From NCBI GenBank assembly GCA_037974665.1, contig CM075773.1, positions 18,404,146 through 18,468,145 of the forward strand: DNA of 64,000 nt. Direction: 5' to 3'. Positions within the stretch are counted from its first letter, which is position 1. Each line of letters starts with the position of its first letter. Positions 34,547 through 47,295 of the stretch are shown here, in pieces. The position numbers and the translations under genes were made by a program. A model generated the notes under the pieces. That model was not told the origin of the DNA. It saw only the letters and a list, made by a program, of their open reading frames with translations, and did not search any database. Origin of the DNA: Ehretia macrophylla (taxonomy: Eukaryota; Streptophyta; Magnoliopsida; Boraginales; Ehretiaceae).

Positions 34547-35104
34547 TTCATGTTGAGGGCACAATTCCTTTATGTGTTAACGGTTCACAGTCCCAGCCTA
34601 GAGATATGACCCATTCAAAAGGCCCAATGGGCTTAACGACAACCCATCCGCTTCAACAACGCAGCATCCTCGCAAGACGTGATATCGACGCATTGTAGGG
34701 TCCTCTAATGTGCCGCGAGTAAGGTTGTCGTCCTTTTAACAGCTCACGACGTACGATCCGGGACAGAAAAACAGAGTAAAAGAAGAAAAGTGGCCCGAAA
34801 CTGATGAAAACATTCGATTTTGAGCACCAAAAAGGGCATAGCACGCTAGCTAGCTGCCCCCATCGTAGAGCACTCAGAGAACTTTCCAACGGTATGTCGT
34901 GCGCCTCGTAACTCCTTACGGATCAAAAGTTATGGGCACCGGAGCGACGGAGACCTGGTCACAAGCCCTACGCCCTCGGTTTGCGGGCCCAGCCTCCACG
35001 TGAAGAGAAGTTGTCTTGCCCAAGGTGTCGTGGGATTCGATAATAGAAATGTGGTGGGTAAAGTATCTTGGCAACCCTAACCGGAGCAAAAAAAATTGAA
35101 AAGG

Positions 35105-35223
35105 GGGGTGCAACACGAGGACTTCCCAGGGGGTCACCCATCTTAGTACCACTCTCACCCAAGCACGCTTAACTTCGGAGTTCTGATGGAATCCGGTGCA
35201 TTAGTGCTGGTATGATCGCATCC
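35105..35223 (-). rRNA. 5S rRNA: 5S rRNA gene, copy 53 (diverged)
   Basis: Five changes: G3A, C34U, C67U (IE, CpG), A74G, G81A (C box). Confidence 0.94.
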
Positions 35224-35781
35224 GTCATGTTGAGGGCACAATTCCTTTATGTGTTAACGGTTCACAGTCCCAGCCTAGAGATATGGCCCATTCAAAAGGC
35301 CCAATGGGCTTAACGACAACCCATCCGCTTCAACAACGCAGCATCCTCGCAAGACGTGATATCGACGCATTGTAGGGTCCTCTAATGTGCCGCGAGTAAG
35401 GTTGTCGTCCTTTTAACATCTCACGACGTACGATCCGGGACGGAAAAACAGAGCAAAAGAAGAAAAGTGGCCCGAAACTGATGAAAACGTTCGATTTTGA
35501 GCTCCGAAAAGGGCAAAGCAAGCTAGCTTGCCGTGCCCGTCGTAGAGCTCTCAGAGACATTTCCAACGGTATGTTGTGCCTCTCGTAACTCCTTACGGAT
35601 CAAAAGTTATGGGCACCGGAGCGACGGAGACCTAGTCACAAGCCCTACGCCCTCGGTTTGCGGGGCCAGCCTCCCCGTGAAGAGAAGTTGTCTTGCCCAA
35701 GGTGCCGTGGGATTCGATAATAGAAATGTGGTGGGTAAAGTATCTTGGCAACCCTAACCGGAGCAAAAAAAATTGAAAAGG

Positions 35782-35900
35782 GGGGTGCAACACGAGGACT
35801 TCCGAGGGGGTCACCCATCCTAGTACTACTCTCGCCCAACCACGCTTAACTTCCGAGTTCCCATGGGATCCGGTGCATTAGTGCTGGTATAATCGCACCC
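35782..35900 (-). rRNA. 5S rRNA: 5S rRNA gene, copy 54 (diverged)
   Basis: Six changes: C10U, C39G, A40G, C47G, C61G (A box), G97C. Confidence 0.94.
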
Positions 35901-36457
35901 GTCATGTTGAGGGCACAATTCCTTTATGTGTTAACGGTTCACAGTCCCAGCCTAGAGATATGGCCCATTCAAAAGGCCCAATGGGCTTAACGACAACCCA
36001 TCCGCTTCAACAACGCAGCATCCTCGCAAGACGTGATATCGACGCATTGTAGGGTCCTCTAATGTGCCGCGAGTAAGGTTGTCGTCCTTTTAACAGCTCA
36101 CGACGTACGATCCGGGAGGAAAAAACAGAGCAAAAGAAGAAAAGTGGCCCGAAAGTGAGAAAAACATGCGATTTTGAGCTCCGAAAAGGGCACAGCAAGC
36201 TAGCTTGCTGCCCCCGTCGTAGAGCTCTCAGAGGGCTTTCCAACGGTATGCTATGCGCCTCGTAATTCCTTACGGATCAAAAGTTATGGGCACCGGAGCG
36301 ACGGAGACCTGGTCACAAGCCCTACGCCCTCGGTTTGCGGGCCAGCCACCCCGTGAAGAGAAGTTGTGTTGCCCAAGGTGCCGTGGGATTCGATAATAGA
36401 AATGTGGTGGGTAAAGTATCTTGGCAACCCTAACCAGAGCAAAAAAAATTGAAAAAG

Positions 36458-36576
36458 GGGGTGCAACACGAGGACTTCCCAGGGGGTCACCCATCCTAGT
36501 ACTACTCTCGCCCAAGCACGCTTAACTTCGGAGTTCTGATGGGATCCGGTGCATTAGTGCTGGTATGATCGCACCC
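36458..36576 (-). rRNA. 5S rRNA: 5S rRNA gene, copy 55 (consensus)
   Basis: Exact consensus, next to the duplicated pair of units at 36577-37930. Confidence 0.98.
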
Positions 36577-37134
36577 GTCATGTTGAGGGCACAATTCCTT
36601 TATGTGTTAACGGTTCACAGTCCCAGCCTAGAGATATGGCCCATTCAAAAGGCCCAATGGGCTTAACGACAACCCATCCGCTTCAACAACGCAGCATCCT
36701 CGCAAGACGTGATATCGACGCATTGTAGGGTCTTCTAAAGTGCCGCGAGTAACGTTGTCGTCCTTTTAACAGCTCACGATGTACGATCCGGGACGGAAAA
36801 ATAGAGCAAAAGAAGAAAAGTGGCCCGAAACTGATGAAAACGTTCGATTTTGAGCTCGGAAAAGGGCACAGCGAGCTAACTTGCTGCCCATGTCGTAGAG
36901 CTCTCAGATCGCTTTCCAACGGTATGCTGTGCGCCTCGTAACTCCCTACGGAAAAAAAGTTATGGGCACCGGAGCGACGGAGACGTAGTCACAAGCCCTA
37001 CGCCCTCGGTTTGCGGGCCCAGCCTCCACGTGAAGAGAAGTTGTCTTGCCCAAGGTGCCGTGGGATTCGATAATAGAAATGTGGTGGGTAAAGTATCTTG
37101 GCAACCCTAACCGGAGCAAAAAAAATTGAAAAGG

Positions 37135-37253
37135 GGGGTGCAGCACGAGGACTTCCCAAGGGGTCACGCATCCTAGCACTACTGTCGCCCTACCACGCTT
37201 AACTTCGGAGTTCTGATGGGATCCGGTGCATTAGTGCGGGTATGATCGCACCC
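37135..37253 (-). rRNA. 5S rRNA: 5S rRNA gene, copy 56 (diverged)
   Basis: Eight changes: A16C, C61G, U63A, G70C, A77G, G86C, C95U, U111C. A16C, C95U and U111C are shared with copy 57. Confidence 0.93.
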
Positions 37254-37811
37254 GTCATGTTGAGGGCACAATTCCTTTATGTGTTAACGGTTCACAGTCC
37301 CAGCCTAGAGATATGGCCCATTCAAAAGGCCCAATGGGCTTAACAACAACCCATCCTCTTCAACAACGCAGCATCCTCACAAGACGTGATATCGACGGAT
37401 TGTAGAGTCCTCTAATGTGCCGCGAGTAAGGTTGTCGTCCTTTTAACAGCACACGACGTACGATCCGGGATGGAAAAATAGAGCAAAAGAAGAAAAGTGG
37501 CCCGAAATTGAAGAAAACGTTCGATTTTGAGCTCCGAAAAGGGCAAAGCAAGCTAACTTGCTGCCCATGTCGTAGAGCTCTCAGATCGCTTTCCAACGGT
37601 TTGCTGTGTGCCTCGTAACTCCCTACGGAAAAAAAGTTATGGGCACCGGAGCGACGGAGACGTAGTCACAAGCCCTACGCCCTCGGTTTGCGGGCCCAGC
37701 CTCCCCGTGAAGAGAAGTTGTCTTGCCCAAGGTGCCGTGGGATTCGATAATAGAAATGTGGTGGGTAAAGTATCTTGGCAACCCTAACCGGAGCAAAAAA
37801 AATTGAAAAGG

Positions 37812-37930
37812 GGGGTGCAGCACGAGGACTTCCCAAGGGGTCACCCATCCTAGTACTACTCTCGCCCAAGCACGCTTAACTTCGGAGTTCTGATGGGATC
37901 CGGTGCATTAGTGTGGGTATGATCGCACCC
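37812..37930 (-). rRNA. 5S rRNA: 5S rRNA gene, copy 57
   Basis: Changes A16C, G17A, C95U and U111C. Sister of copy 56 by local duplication; A box intact. Confidence 0.95.
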
Positions 37931-38488
37931 GTCATGTTGAGGGCACAATTTCTTTATGTGTTAACGGTTCACAGTCCCAGCCTAGAGATATGGCCCATTC
38001 AAAAGGCCCAATGGGCTTAACGACAACCCATCCGCTTCAACAACGCAGCATCCTCGCAAGACGTGATATCGACGGATTGTAGGGTCCTCTAATGTGCCGC
38101 GAGTAAGGTTGTCGTCCTTTTAACAGCTCACGACGTACGATCCGGGACGGAAAAACAGAGCAAAAAAAGAAAAGTGGCCCGAAACTGATGAAAACGTTCG
38201 ATTTTGAGCTCCGAAAAGGGCACAGCGAGCTAACTTGCTACCCCCATCGTAGATCTCTCAGAGAGCTTTCCAACGGTATGCTGTGCGCCTCGTAACTCCT
38301 TACGGATCAAAAGTTATGGTTACCGGAGCGACGGAGACCTGGTCACAAGCCCTACTCCCTCGGTTTGCGGGCCCAGCCTCCACGTGAAGAGAAGTTGTCT
38401 TGCCCAAGGTGCCGTTGGATTCGATAATAGAAATGTGGTGGGTAAAGTATCTCGGCAACCCTAACCGGAGCAAAAAAAATTGAAAAGG

Positions 38489-38607
38489 GGGGTGCAACAC
38501 GAGGACTTCCCAGGGGGTCACCCATCCTAGTACTACTCTCGCCCAAGCACGCTTAACTTCGGAGTTCTGATGGGATCCGGTGCATTAGTGCTGGTATGAT
38601 TGCACCC
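38489..38607 (-). rRNA. 5S rRNA: 5S rRNA gene, copy 58
   Basis: Single change G7A at a CpG. Confidence 0.97.
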
Positions 38608-39164
38608 GTCATGTTGAGGGCACAATTCCTTTATGTGTTAACGGTTCACTGTCCCAGCCTAGAGATATGGCCCATTCAAATGGCCCAATGGGCTTAACGA
38701 CAACCCATCCGCTTCAACAACGTAGCATCCTCGCAAGACGTGATATCGACGCATTGTAGGGTCCTCTAATGTGCCGCGAGTAAGGTTGTCGTCCTTTTAA
38801 CAGCTCACGACGTACGATCCGGGATGAAAAAATAGAGCAAAAGAAGAAAAGTGGCCCGAAATTGATAAAAATGTTCGATTTTGAGCTCCGAAAAGGGCAA
38901 AGCAAGCTAACTTGCTGCCCCTGTCGTAGAGCTCTCAGAGAGCTTTCCAACGGTATGCTGTGTGCCTCGTAACTCCTTACGAAAAAAAGTTATGGGCACC
39001 AGAGTGACAGAGATCTAGTCACAAGATCTACGCCCTCGGTTTGCGGGCCCAGCCTCCACGTGAAGCGAAGTTGTCTTGCCCAAGGTGCCGTGGGATTCGA
39101 TAAGAGAAATGCGGTGGGTAAAGTATCTTGGCAAGCCTAACCGGAGCAAAAAAAATTGAAAAGG

Positions 39165-39283
39165 GGGGTGCAATACGAGGACTTCCCAAGGGGTCACCCA
39201 TCCTAGTACTACTCACGCCCAAGCACTTTTAACTTCGGAGTTCTGATGGGATCCGGTGCATTAGTGCTGGTATGATCGCACCT
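39165..39283 (-). rRNA. 5S rRNA: 5S rRNA gene, copy 59 (diverged)
   Basis: Six changes: G1A, G56A, C57A (both A box), A69U (IE), C95U, G110A. Confidence 0.94.
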
Positions 39284-39841
39284 GTCATGTTGAGGGCACA
39301 ATTTCTTTATGTGTTAACGGTTCACAGTCCCAGCCTAGAGATATGGCCCATTAAAAAGGCCCAATGGGCTTAACGACAACCCATCCGCTACAACAACGTA
39401 GCATCCTCGCAAGACGTGATATCGACGCATTGTAGGGTCCTCTAATGTGCCACGAGTAAGGTTGTCGTCCTTTTAACAGCTCACGACGTACGATCCGGGA
39501 CGGAAAAATAGAGCAAAAGAAGAAAAGTGGCCCGAAACTGATGAAAACGTTCGATTTTGAGTTCCAAGAAGGGCACAGCGAGCTAGCTAGCAGCCCCCGT
39601 CGTAGAGCTCTCAGAGAGCTTTCCAACGGTATGCTGTGCGCCTCGTAACTCCTTACGGATCAAAAGTTATGGGCACCGGAGCGACGGAGACCTAGTCACA
39701 AGCCCTACGCCCTCGGTTTGCGGGCCCAGCCTCCCCGTGAAGAGAAGTTGTCTTGCCCAAGGTGCCGTGGAATTCGATAATAGAAATGTGGTGGGTAAAG
39801 TATCTTGGCAACCCTAACCGGAGCAAAAAAAATTGAAAAGG

Positions 39842-39960
39842 GGGGTGCAACACGAGGGCTTCCCAGGGGTTCACGCATCCTAGTACTACTCTCGCCCAAG
39901 CGCGCTTAACTTCGGAGTTCTGATGGGATCCGGTGCATTAGTGCTGGTATGATCGCACCC
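39842..39960 (-). rRNA. 5S rRNA: 5S rRNA gene, copy 60
   Basis: Changes U59C (A box), G86C, C91A (C box) and U103C. Confidence 0.95.
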
Positions 39961-40481
39961 GTCATGTTGAGGGCACAATTCCTTTATGTGTTAACGGTTC
40001 ACAGTCCCAGCCTAGAGATATGGCCCATTCAAAAGGCCCAATGGGCTTAACGACAACCCATCCGCTTCAACAACGCAGCATCCTCGCAAGACGGGATATC
40101 GACGCATTGTAGGGTCCTCTAATGTGCCGCGAGTAAGGTTGTCGTCCTTTTAACAGCTCACGACGTACGATCCGGGACGGAAAAACATAGCAAAAGAAGA
40201 AAAGTGGCCCAAAACTGATGAAAACGTTCGATTTTGAGCTCCGAAAAGGGCACAGCAAGCTAGCTTGCTGCACCCGTCGTAGAGCTCTCAGAGAGCTTTC
40301 CAACGGTATGCTATGCGCCTCGTAACTCCTTACGGATCAAAAGTTATGGGCACCGGTTTGCGGGCCCAGCCTCCACGTGAAGAGAAGTTGTCTTGCCCAA
40401 GGTGCCGTGGGATTCGATAATAGAAATGTGGTGGGTAATGTATCTTGGCAACCCTAACCGGAGCAAAAAAAATTGAAAAGG
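39961..40481. repeat. Spacer with shared 37-bp deletion (2 of 7)
   Basis: Same join as in the first deleted spacer, near 40356. The downstream copy 61 has four private 5S changes. Confidence 0.9.
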
Positions 40482-40600
40482 GGGGTGCAACACGAAGACT
40501 TCCCTGGGGGTCACCCATCCTAGTACTACTCTCGCCCAACCACGCTTAACTTCGGAGTTCTGATGGGATCCGTTGCATTAGTGCTGGTATGATCGCACCC
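40482..40600 (-). rRNA. 5S rRNA: 5S rRNA gene, copy 61
   Basis: Changes C28A, C61G (A box), U96A and C105U. The spacer on its 3' side has the 37-bp deletion. Confidence 0.95.
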
Positions 40601-41158
40601 GTCATGTTGAGGGCACAATTCCTTTATGTGTTAACGGTTCACAGTCCCAGCCTAGAGATATGGCCCATTCAAAAGGCCCAATGGGCTTAACGACAACCCA
40701 TCCGCTTCAACAACGCAGCATCCTCGGAAGACGTGATATCGACGCATTGTAGTGTCCTCTAATGTTCCGCGAGTAAGGTTTTCGTTCTTTTAACAGCTCA
40801 CGACGTACGATCCGGGACGGAAAAATAGAGCAAAAGAAGAAAAGTGGCCCGAAACTGATAAAAACGTTCGATTTTGAGCTCGGAAAAGGGCAAAGCAAGC
40901 TAGCTAGCAGCCCCAGTCATAGACCTCTCAGAGAGCTTTCCAACGGTATGCTGTGCGCCTCGTAACTCCTTACGGATCAAAAGTTATGGGCATCGGAGCG
41001 ACGGAGATCTGGTCACAAGCTCTACGCCCTCGGTTTGCGGGCCCAGCCTCCACGTGAAGAGAAGTTGTCTTGCCCAAGGTGCCGTGGGATTCGATAATAG
41101 AAATGTGGTGGGTAAAGTATCTTGGCAACCCTAACCGGAGCAAAAAAAATTGAAATGG

Positions 41159-41277
41159 GGGGTGCAACACGAGGACTTCCCAGGGGGTCACCCATCCTAG
41201 TACTACTCTCGCCCAAGCACGCTTAACTTCGGAGTTCTGATGGGATCCGGTGCATTAGTGCGGGCATGATCGCACCC
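41159..41277 (-). rRNA. 5S rRNA: 5S rRNA gene, copy 62
   Basis: Changes A13G and A16C. First T run broken (AAATGGGG). Confidence 0.96.
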
Positions 41278-41835
41278 GTCATGTTGAGGGCACAATTCCT
41301 TTATGTGTTAACGGTTCACAGTCCTAGCCAAGAGATATGGCCCATTCAAAAGGCCCAATGGGCTTAACGACAACCCATCCGCTTCAACAACGCAGCATCC
41401 TCGCAAGACGTGATATCGACGCATTGTAGGGTCCTCTAATGTGCCGCGAGTAAGGTTGTCGTCCTTTTAACAGCTCACGACGTACGATCCGGGACGGAAA
41501 AACAGAGCAAAAGAAGAAAAGTGGCCCGAAACTGATGAAAACGTTCGATTTTGAGCTCCGAAAGGGGCAGAGCAAGCAAGCTTGCTGCCCCCGTCGTACA
41601 GCTCTCAGAGAGCTTTCCAACGGTATGCTGTGCGCCTCGTAACTCCTTACGGATCAAAAGTTATGGGCACCGGAGCGACGGAGACCTAGTCACAAGCCCT
41701 ACGCCCTCGGTTTGCGGGCCCAGCCTCCCCGTGAAGAGAAGTTGTCTTGCCCAAGGTGCCGTGGGATTCGATAATAGAAATGTGGTGGATAAAGTATCTT
41801 GGCAACCGTAACCGGAGCAAAAAAAATTGAAAAGG

Positions 41836-41954
41836 GTGGTGCAACACAAGGACTTCCCAGGGGGTCACCTATCCTAGTACTACACTCGCCCAAGCACGCT
41901 TAACTTCGGTGTTCTGATGGGATCCGGTGCATTAGTATTGGTATGATCACACCC
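41836..41954 (-). rRNA. 5S rRNA: 5S rRNA gene, copy 63 (diverged)
   Basis: Eight changes: C6U, G17A, C18U, U45A, A71U, G85A, C107U, C118A. A box intact; C box has one change. Confidence 0.93.
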
Positions 41955-42512
41955 TTCATGTTGAGGGCACAATTCTTTTATGTGTTAACGATTCACAGTC
42001 CCAGCCTAGAGAGATGGCCCATTCAAAAGGCCCAATGGGCTAAACGATAACCCATCCGCTTCAACAACGCAACATCCTCGCAAGGCGGGATATCGACGCA
42101 TTGTAAGGTCCTCTAATGTGCCGCGAGTAAGGTTATCGTCCTTTTAACAGCTCACGACGTACGATCCGGGACGGAAAAACAGAGAAAAAGTAGAAAAGTG
42201 GCTCGAAAGTGATGAAAACGTTCGATTTTGAGCTCCGAAAAGGGCACAGCAAGCGAGCTTGCTGCCCCGGTCGTAGAGATCTCAGAGAGCTTTCCAACGG
42301 TATGCTGTGCGCCTCGTAACTCCTTACGGATCAAAAGTTATGGGCACCGGAGCGACGGAGACCTGGTCACAAGCCCTACGCCCTCGGTTTGCGGGCCCAG
42401 CCTCCACATGAAGAGAAGTTGTCTTGCCCAAGGTTCCGTGGGATTCGATAATAGAAATGTGGTGGGTAAAGTATCTTGGCAACCCTAACCGGAGCAAAAA
42501 AAATTGAAAAGG

Positions 42513-42631
42513 GGGGTGCAACACGAGGACTTCCCAGGGTGTCACCCATCCTAGTACTACTCTCGCCCAAGCACGCTTAACTTCAGAGTTCTGATGGGAT
42601 CTGGTGCATTACTGCTGGTATGATCGGACCC
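42513..42631 (-). rRNA. 5S rRNA: 5S rRNA gene, copy 64 (diverged)
   Basis: Five changes: G5C, C20G, G30A, C47U, C92A. Its upstream flank is also changed (ACCCCTTTATTTG in place of ATTCCTTTATGTG), which alters the -28 region. Confidence 0.94.
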
Positions 42632-43188
42632 GTCATGTTGAGGGCACAACCCCTTTATTTGTTAACGGTTCACAGTCCCAGCCTAGATAGACGGCCCATT
42701 CAAAACGTCCAATGGGCTTAACGACAACCCATCCACTTCAACAACGCAGCATCCTCACAAGACGTGATATCGATGCGTTTTAGGGCCCTCTAATATCCCG
42801 CGAGTAAAGCTTTCATCCTTTTAACAGGTCAAGACGTACGATCTGGGATGGAAAAACACAGCAAAAGAAGAAAAGTGGTTTGAAACTGATGAAAACGTTC
42901 GATTTTGGGCTCCAAAAAGGGCAAAGCCAGCAAGTTGGCTGCCCACTTCGTAGAGCTGTCGGAGAGCTTTGCAACGGTATGCTGTGCGCCACGTAACTCC
43001 TTACGGATCAAAAGTTATAGGCACCAGAGCGATGGAGACCGGGTCACATGCCCTACGCCCTCGGTTTACGGGCCCAGCCTCCCCGTGAAGAGAAGTTGTC
43101 TTGCCCAAGGTGCCGTGGGATTCGATAATAGAAATGTGGTGGGTAAAGTATCTTGGCAACCCTAACCCGAGCAAAAAAATTGAAAAGG

Positions 43189-43307
43189 GGGGTGCAACAC
43201 GAGGACTTCCTAGGGGGTCACCCATCCTAGTACTTCTCTCACCCAAGCACGCTTAACTTCGGAGTTCTGATGGGATACGGTGCATTAGTGGTGGTTTGAT
43301 CGTACCC
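43189..43307 (-). rRNA. 5S rRNA: 5S rRNA gene, copy 65 (diverged)
   Basis: Seven changes: G5A, U12A, G17C, G31U, C67U, U73A, G97A, with the -1 base changed. Probable pseudogene. Confidence 0.93.
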
Positions 43308-43828
43308 ATCATGTTGAGGGCACAATTCCCTTATGTGTTGATGGTTCACAGTCCCAGCCTAGAGAGATGGCCCATTCAAAAGGCCCAATGGGCTTAGCTA
43401 CAACCCATCCGCTTCGATAACACACCATCCTCGCAAGACGTGATATCGACGGATTGTAGGGTCTCCTAGTGTGGGGCGAGTAAGGTTGTCGTCCTTTTAA
43501 CAGCTCACGACGTACGATCCGGGACGGAAAAACGGAGCAAAAGAAGAAAAGTGGCCCGAAACTGATGAAAACGTTCAATTTTGAGCTCCGAAAAGGGCAC
43601 AGCAAGCGAGCTTGCTGCCCTCGTTGTAGAGCTCTCAGAGACCATTCCAACGGTATGCTGTGCGCCTCATAACTCCTTACGGATCAAAAGTTATGGGCAC
43701 CGGTTTGCGGGCCCAGCCTCCACATGAAGAGAAGTTGTCTTGCCCAAGGTGCCGTGGGATTCGATAATAGAAATTTGGTGGGTAAAGTATCATGGCAACA
43801 CTAACTGGAGCAAAAAAAATTTTAAAGG
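43308..43828. repeat. Spacer with shared 37-bp deletion (3 of 7)
   Basis: Same join near 43702. The spacer also has GCGATAACACACC-like divergence near 43414. Confidence 0.88.
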
Positions 43829-43947
43829 GGGGTGCAACACGAGGACTTCCCAGGGGGTCACCCATCCTAGTACTACTCTCGCCCAAGCACGCTTAACTTC
43901 GGACTTCTGATGGGATCCGGTGCATTAGTGCTGGTTTGATCGCACCC
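43829..43947 (-). rRNA. 5S rRNA: 5S rRNA gene, copy 66
   Basis: Changes U12A and C44G. U12A is shared with copies 65 and 68, so it marks this neighbourhood. Confidence 0.96.
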
Positions 43948-44505
43948 GTCATGTTGAGGGCACAATTCCTTTATGTGTTAACGGTTCACAGTCCCAGCCT
44001 AGAGATATGGCCCATTCAAAAGGCCCAATGGGCTTAACGACAACCCATCCGCTTCAACAACGCAGCATCCTCGCAAGACGTGATATCGACGCGTTATAGG
44101 GTCCTCTAATGTGCCGCGACTAAGGTTGTCGTCCTTTTAACAGCTCATGACGTACGATCCGGGACAGAAAAACAGAGCAAAAGAAGAAAAGTGGCCCGAA
44201 ACTGATGAAAACATTCAATTTTGGGCACCAAAAAGGGCACCGTGAGCAAGCTTACTGTCCCGGTCGTAGAGCTCTCAGTTAGCTTTCCAACGGTAAGCTG
44301 TGCGCCTTCTCACTCCTTACGGATCAAAAGTTATGGGCACCGGAGCAACGAAGACCTGGTCACAAGCCCTACGCCCTCGGTTTGCGGTCCCAGCCTCAAC
44401 GTGAAGAGAAGTTGTCTTGCCCAAGGTGTCGTGGGATTCGATAATAGAAATGTGGTGGGTAAAGTATCTTGGCAACCCTAACCGGAGCAAAAGAAATTGA
44501 AAAGG

Positions 44506-44624
44506 GGGGGGCAACACGAGGACTTCCCAGGGGGACACCCATCCTAGTACCACTCTAGCCCAAGCACGCTTAACTTCGGAGTTCTGATGGGATCCGGTGC
44601 ATTAGTGCTGGTATGATCGCACCC
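44506..44624 (-). rRNA. 5S rRNA: 5S rRNA gene, copy 67
   Basis: Changes G68U (IE), A74G, A90U (C box) and A115C, which breaks the U4-A115 pair. Confidence 0.95.
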
Positions 44625-45145
44625 GTCATGTTAAGGGCACAATTCCATTATGTGTTAACGGTTCACAATCCCAGCCTAGAGATATGGCCCATTCAAAAGG
44701 CCCAATGGGCTTAACGACAACCCATCCGCTTCAACAACGCAGCATCCTCGCAAGACGTGATATCGACGCATTGTAGGGTCCTCTAATGTGCCGCGAGTAA
44801 GGTTGTCGTCCTTTTAACAGCTCACGACGTACGATCCGGGACGGAAAAATAGAGCAAAAGAAGAAAAGTGGCCCGAAACTGATGAAAACGTTCAATTTTG
44901 AGCTCCAAAAAGGGCAAAGCGAGCTAGCTTGCTGCCCCCGTCGTAGAGCTCTCAGAGAGCTTTCCAACGGTATGCTGTGCGCCTCGTAACTCCTTACGGA
45001 TGAAAAGTTCTGGGCACCGGTTTGCGGGCCCAACCTCCACGTGAAGAGAATTTGTCTTGCCCAAGGTGTCGTGGGATTCGATAATAGAAATGTGGTGGGT
45101 AAAGTATCTTGGCAACCCTAACCGGAGCAAAAAAAATTGAAAAGG
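44625..45145. repeat. Spacer with shared 37-bp deletion (4 of 7)
   Basis: Same join near 45020, one normal unit away from the previous deleted spacer. Confidence 0.9.
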
Positions 45146-45264
45146 GGGGTGCAACACGAGGACTTCCCAGGGGGTCACCCATCCTAGTACTACTCTCGCC
45201 CAAGCACGCTTAACTTCGTAGTTCTGATGGGATCCGGTACATTAGTGCTGGTTTGATCGCACCC
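45146..45264 (-). rRNA. 5S rRNA: 5S rRNA gene, copy 68
   Basis: Changes U12A, C26U and C46A. Confidence 0.96.
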
Positions 45265-45822
45265 GTCATGTTGAGGGCACAATTCCTTTATGTGTTAACG
45301 GTTCACAGTCCTAGCCTAGAGATATGGCCAATTCAAAAGGCCCAATGGGCTTAACGACAACCCATCCGCTTCAACAACGTCGCATCCTCGCAAGACGTGA
45401 TATCGACGCATTGTAGGGTCCTCTAATGTGCCGCGAGTAAGGTTGTCGTCCTTTTAACAGCTCACGACGTACGATCCGGGACGAAAAAACAGAGCAAAAG
45501 AATAAAAGTGGCCCGAAACTGATGAAAACGTTCGATTTTGAGCTCCGAAAAGGGCACAGCAAGCTAGCTTGCTGCACCCGTCATAGAGCTCTCAGAGAGC
45601 TTTCCAACGGTATGCTGTGCGCCTCGTAACTCCTTACAGATCAAAAGTTATGGGCACCGGAGCGACGGAGACCTGGTCACAAGCCCTACGCCCTCGGTTT
45701 GCGGGCCCAGCCTCCACGTGAAGAGAAGTTGTCTTGCCCAAGGTGCCGTGGGATTCGATAATAGAAATGTGGTGGGTAAAGTATCTTGGCAACCCTAACC
45801 GGAGCAAAAAAAATTGAAATGG

Positions 45823-45941
45823 GGGGTGCAACACGAGGACTTCCCAGGGGGTCACCCATCCTAGTACTACTCTCGCCCAAGCACGCATAACTTCGGAGTT
45901 CTGATGGGATCCGGTGCATTAGTGCTGGTATGATCGCACCC
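45823..45941 (-). rRNA. 5S rRNA: 5S rRNA gene, copy 69
   Basis: Single change A55U in the A box. Confidence 0.97.
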
Positions 45942-46499
45942 GTCATGTTGAGGGCACAATTACTTTATGTGTTAACGGTTCACAGTCCCAGCCTAGAGAT
46001 ATGGCCCATTCAAAAGGCCCAATGGGCTTAACGACAACCCAACCGCTTCAACAACGCAGCATCCTCGCAAGACGTGATATCGACGCATTGTAGGGTGCTC
46101 TAATTTGCCGCGAGTAAGGTTTTCGTCCTTTTAACAGCTCACGACGTACGATCCGGGACGGAAAAACAGAGCAAAAGAAGAAAAGTGGCCCAAAACTGAT
46201 GAAAACGTTCGATTTTGAGCTCCGAAAAGGGCAGAGCAAGCTAGCTTGCTGCCCCCGTCGTAGAGCTCTCAGAGAGCTTTCCAACGGTATGCTGTGCGCC
46301 TCGTAACTCCTTACGGATCAAAAGTTATGGGCACCGGAGCGACGGAGACCTGGTCACAAGCCCTACGCCCTCGGTTTGCGGGCCCAGCCTCCACGTGAAG
46401 AGAAGTTGTCTTGCCCAAGGTGCCGTGGGATTCGATAATAGAAATGTGGTGGGTAAAGTATCTTGGCAACCCTAACCGGAGCAAAAAAAATTGAAAAGG

Positions 46500-46618
46500 G
46501 GGGTACAACACGAGGACTTCCAAGGGGGTCACCCATCCTAGTACTACTCTCGCCCAAACACGCTTAACTTCGGAGTTCTAATGGGATCCGGTGCATTAGT
46601 GCTGGTATGATCGCACCC
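46500..46618 (-). rRNA. 5S rRNA: 5S rRNA gene, copy 70
   Basis: Changes C39U, C61U (A box), G97U and C114U. Confidence 0.95.
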
Positions 46619-47176
46619 GTCATGTTGAGGGCACAATTTCTTTATGTGTTAACGGTTCACAGTCCCAGCCTAGAGATATGGCCCATTCAAAAGGCCCAAT
46701 GGGCTTAACGACAACCCATCCGCTTCAACAACGCAGCATCCTCGCAAGACGTGATATCGACTCATTGTAGGGTCCTCTAATGTGCCGCGAGTAAGGTTGT
46801 CGTCCTTTTAACAGCTCACGACGTACGATCCGGGAGGGAAAAATAGAGCAAAAGAAGAAAAGTGGTCCGAAACTGATGAAAACGTTCGATTTTGAACTCC
46901 GAAAAGGGCACAGCAAGCTAGCTTGCTGCCCCTGTCGTAGAGCTCTCAGAGAGCTTTCCAACGGTATGTTGTGCGCCTCGTAACTCCTTACGGATCAAAA
47001 GTTATTGGCACCGGAGCGACAGAGACCTAGTCACAAGACCTACGCCCTCGGTTTGCGGGCCCAGCCTCCCCGTGAAGAGAAGTTGTCTTGCCCAAGGTGC
47101 CGTGGGATTCGATAATAGAAATGTGGTCGGTAAAGTATCTTGGCAACCCTAACCGGAGCAAAAAAAAATTAAAAGG

Positions 47177-47295
47177 GGGGTGCAACACGAGGACTTCCCA
47201 GGGGGTCACCCATCCTAGTACTACTCTCGCCCAAGCACGCTTAACTACGGAGTTCTGATGGGATCCGGTGCATTAGTGCTGGTATGATCGCACCC
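47177..47295 (-). rRNA. 5S rRNA: 5S rRNA gene, copy 71
   Basis: Single change A49U. The first T run is shifted because the flank reads ATTAAAAGG. Confidence 0.97.

Larger units (their letters stand above)
36577..37930 (-). repeat. Local duplication of one unit
   Basis: The two adjacent units share rare changes: CTCCCTACGG followed by seven A, GAGACGTAGTC, CTCTCAGATCGC, GCTAACTTGC, and in the 5S gene U111C and C95U. A recent unequal exchange would explain two neighbours this alike. Confidence 0.7.

Noticed and set aside
43400-43440. Possible insertion in the diverged spacer of copy 65/66
   Set aside because: The stretch has several substitutions but keeps the unit frame; unit length is explained by the 37-bp deletion alone.
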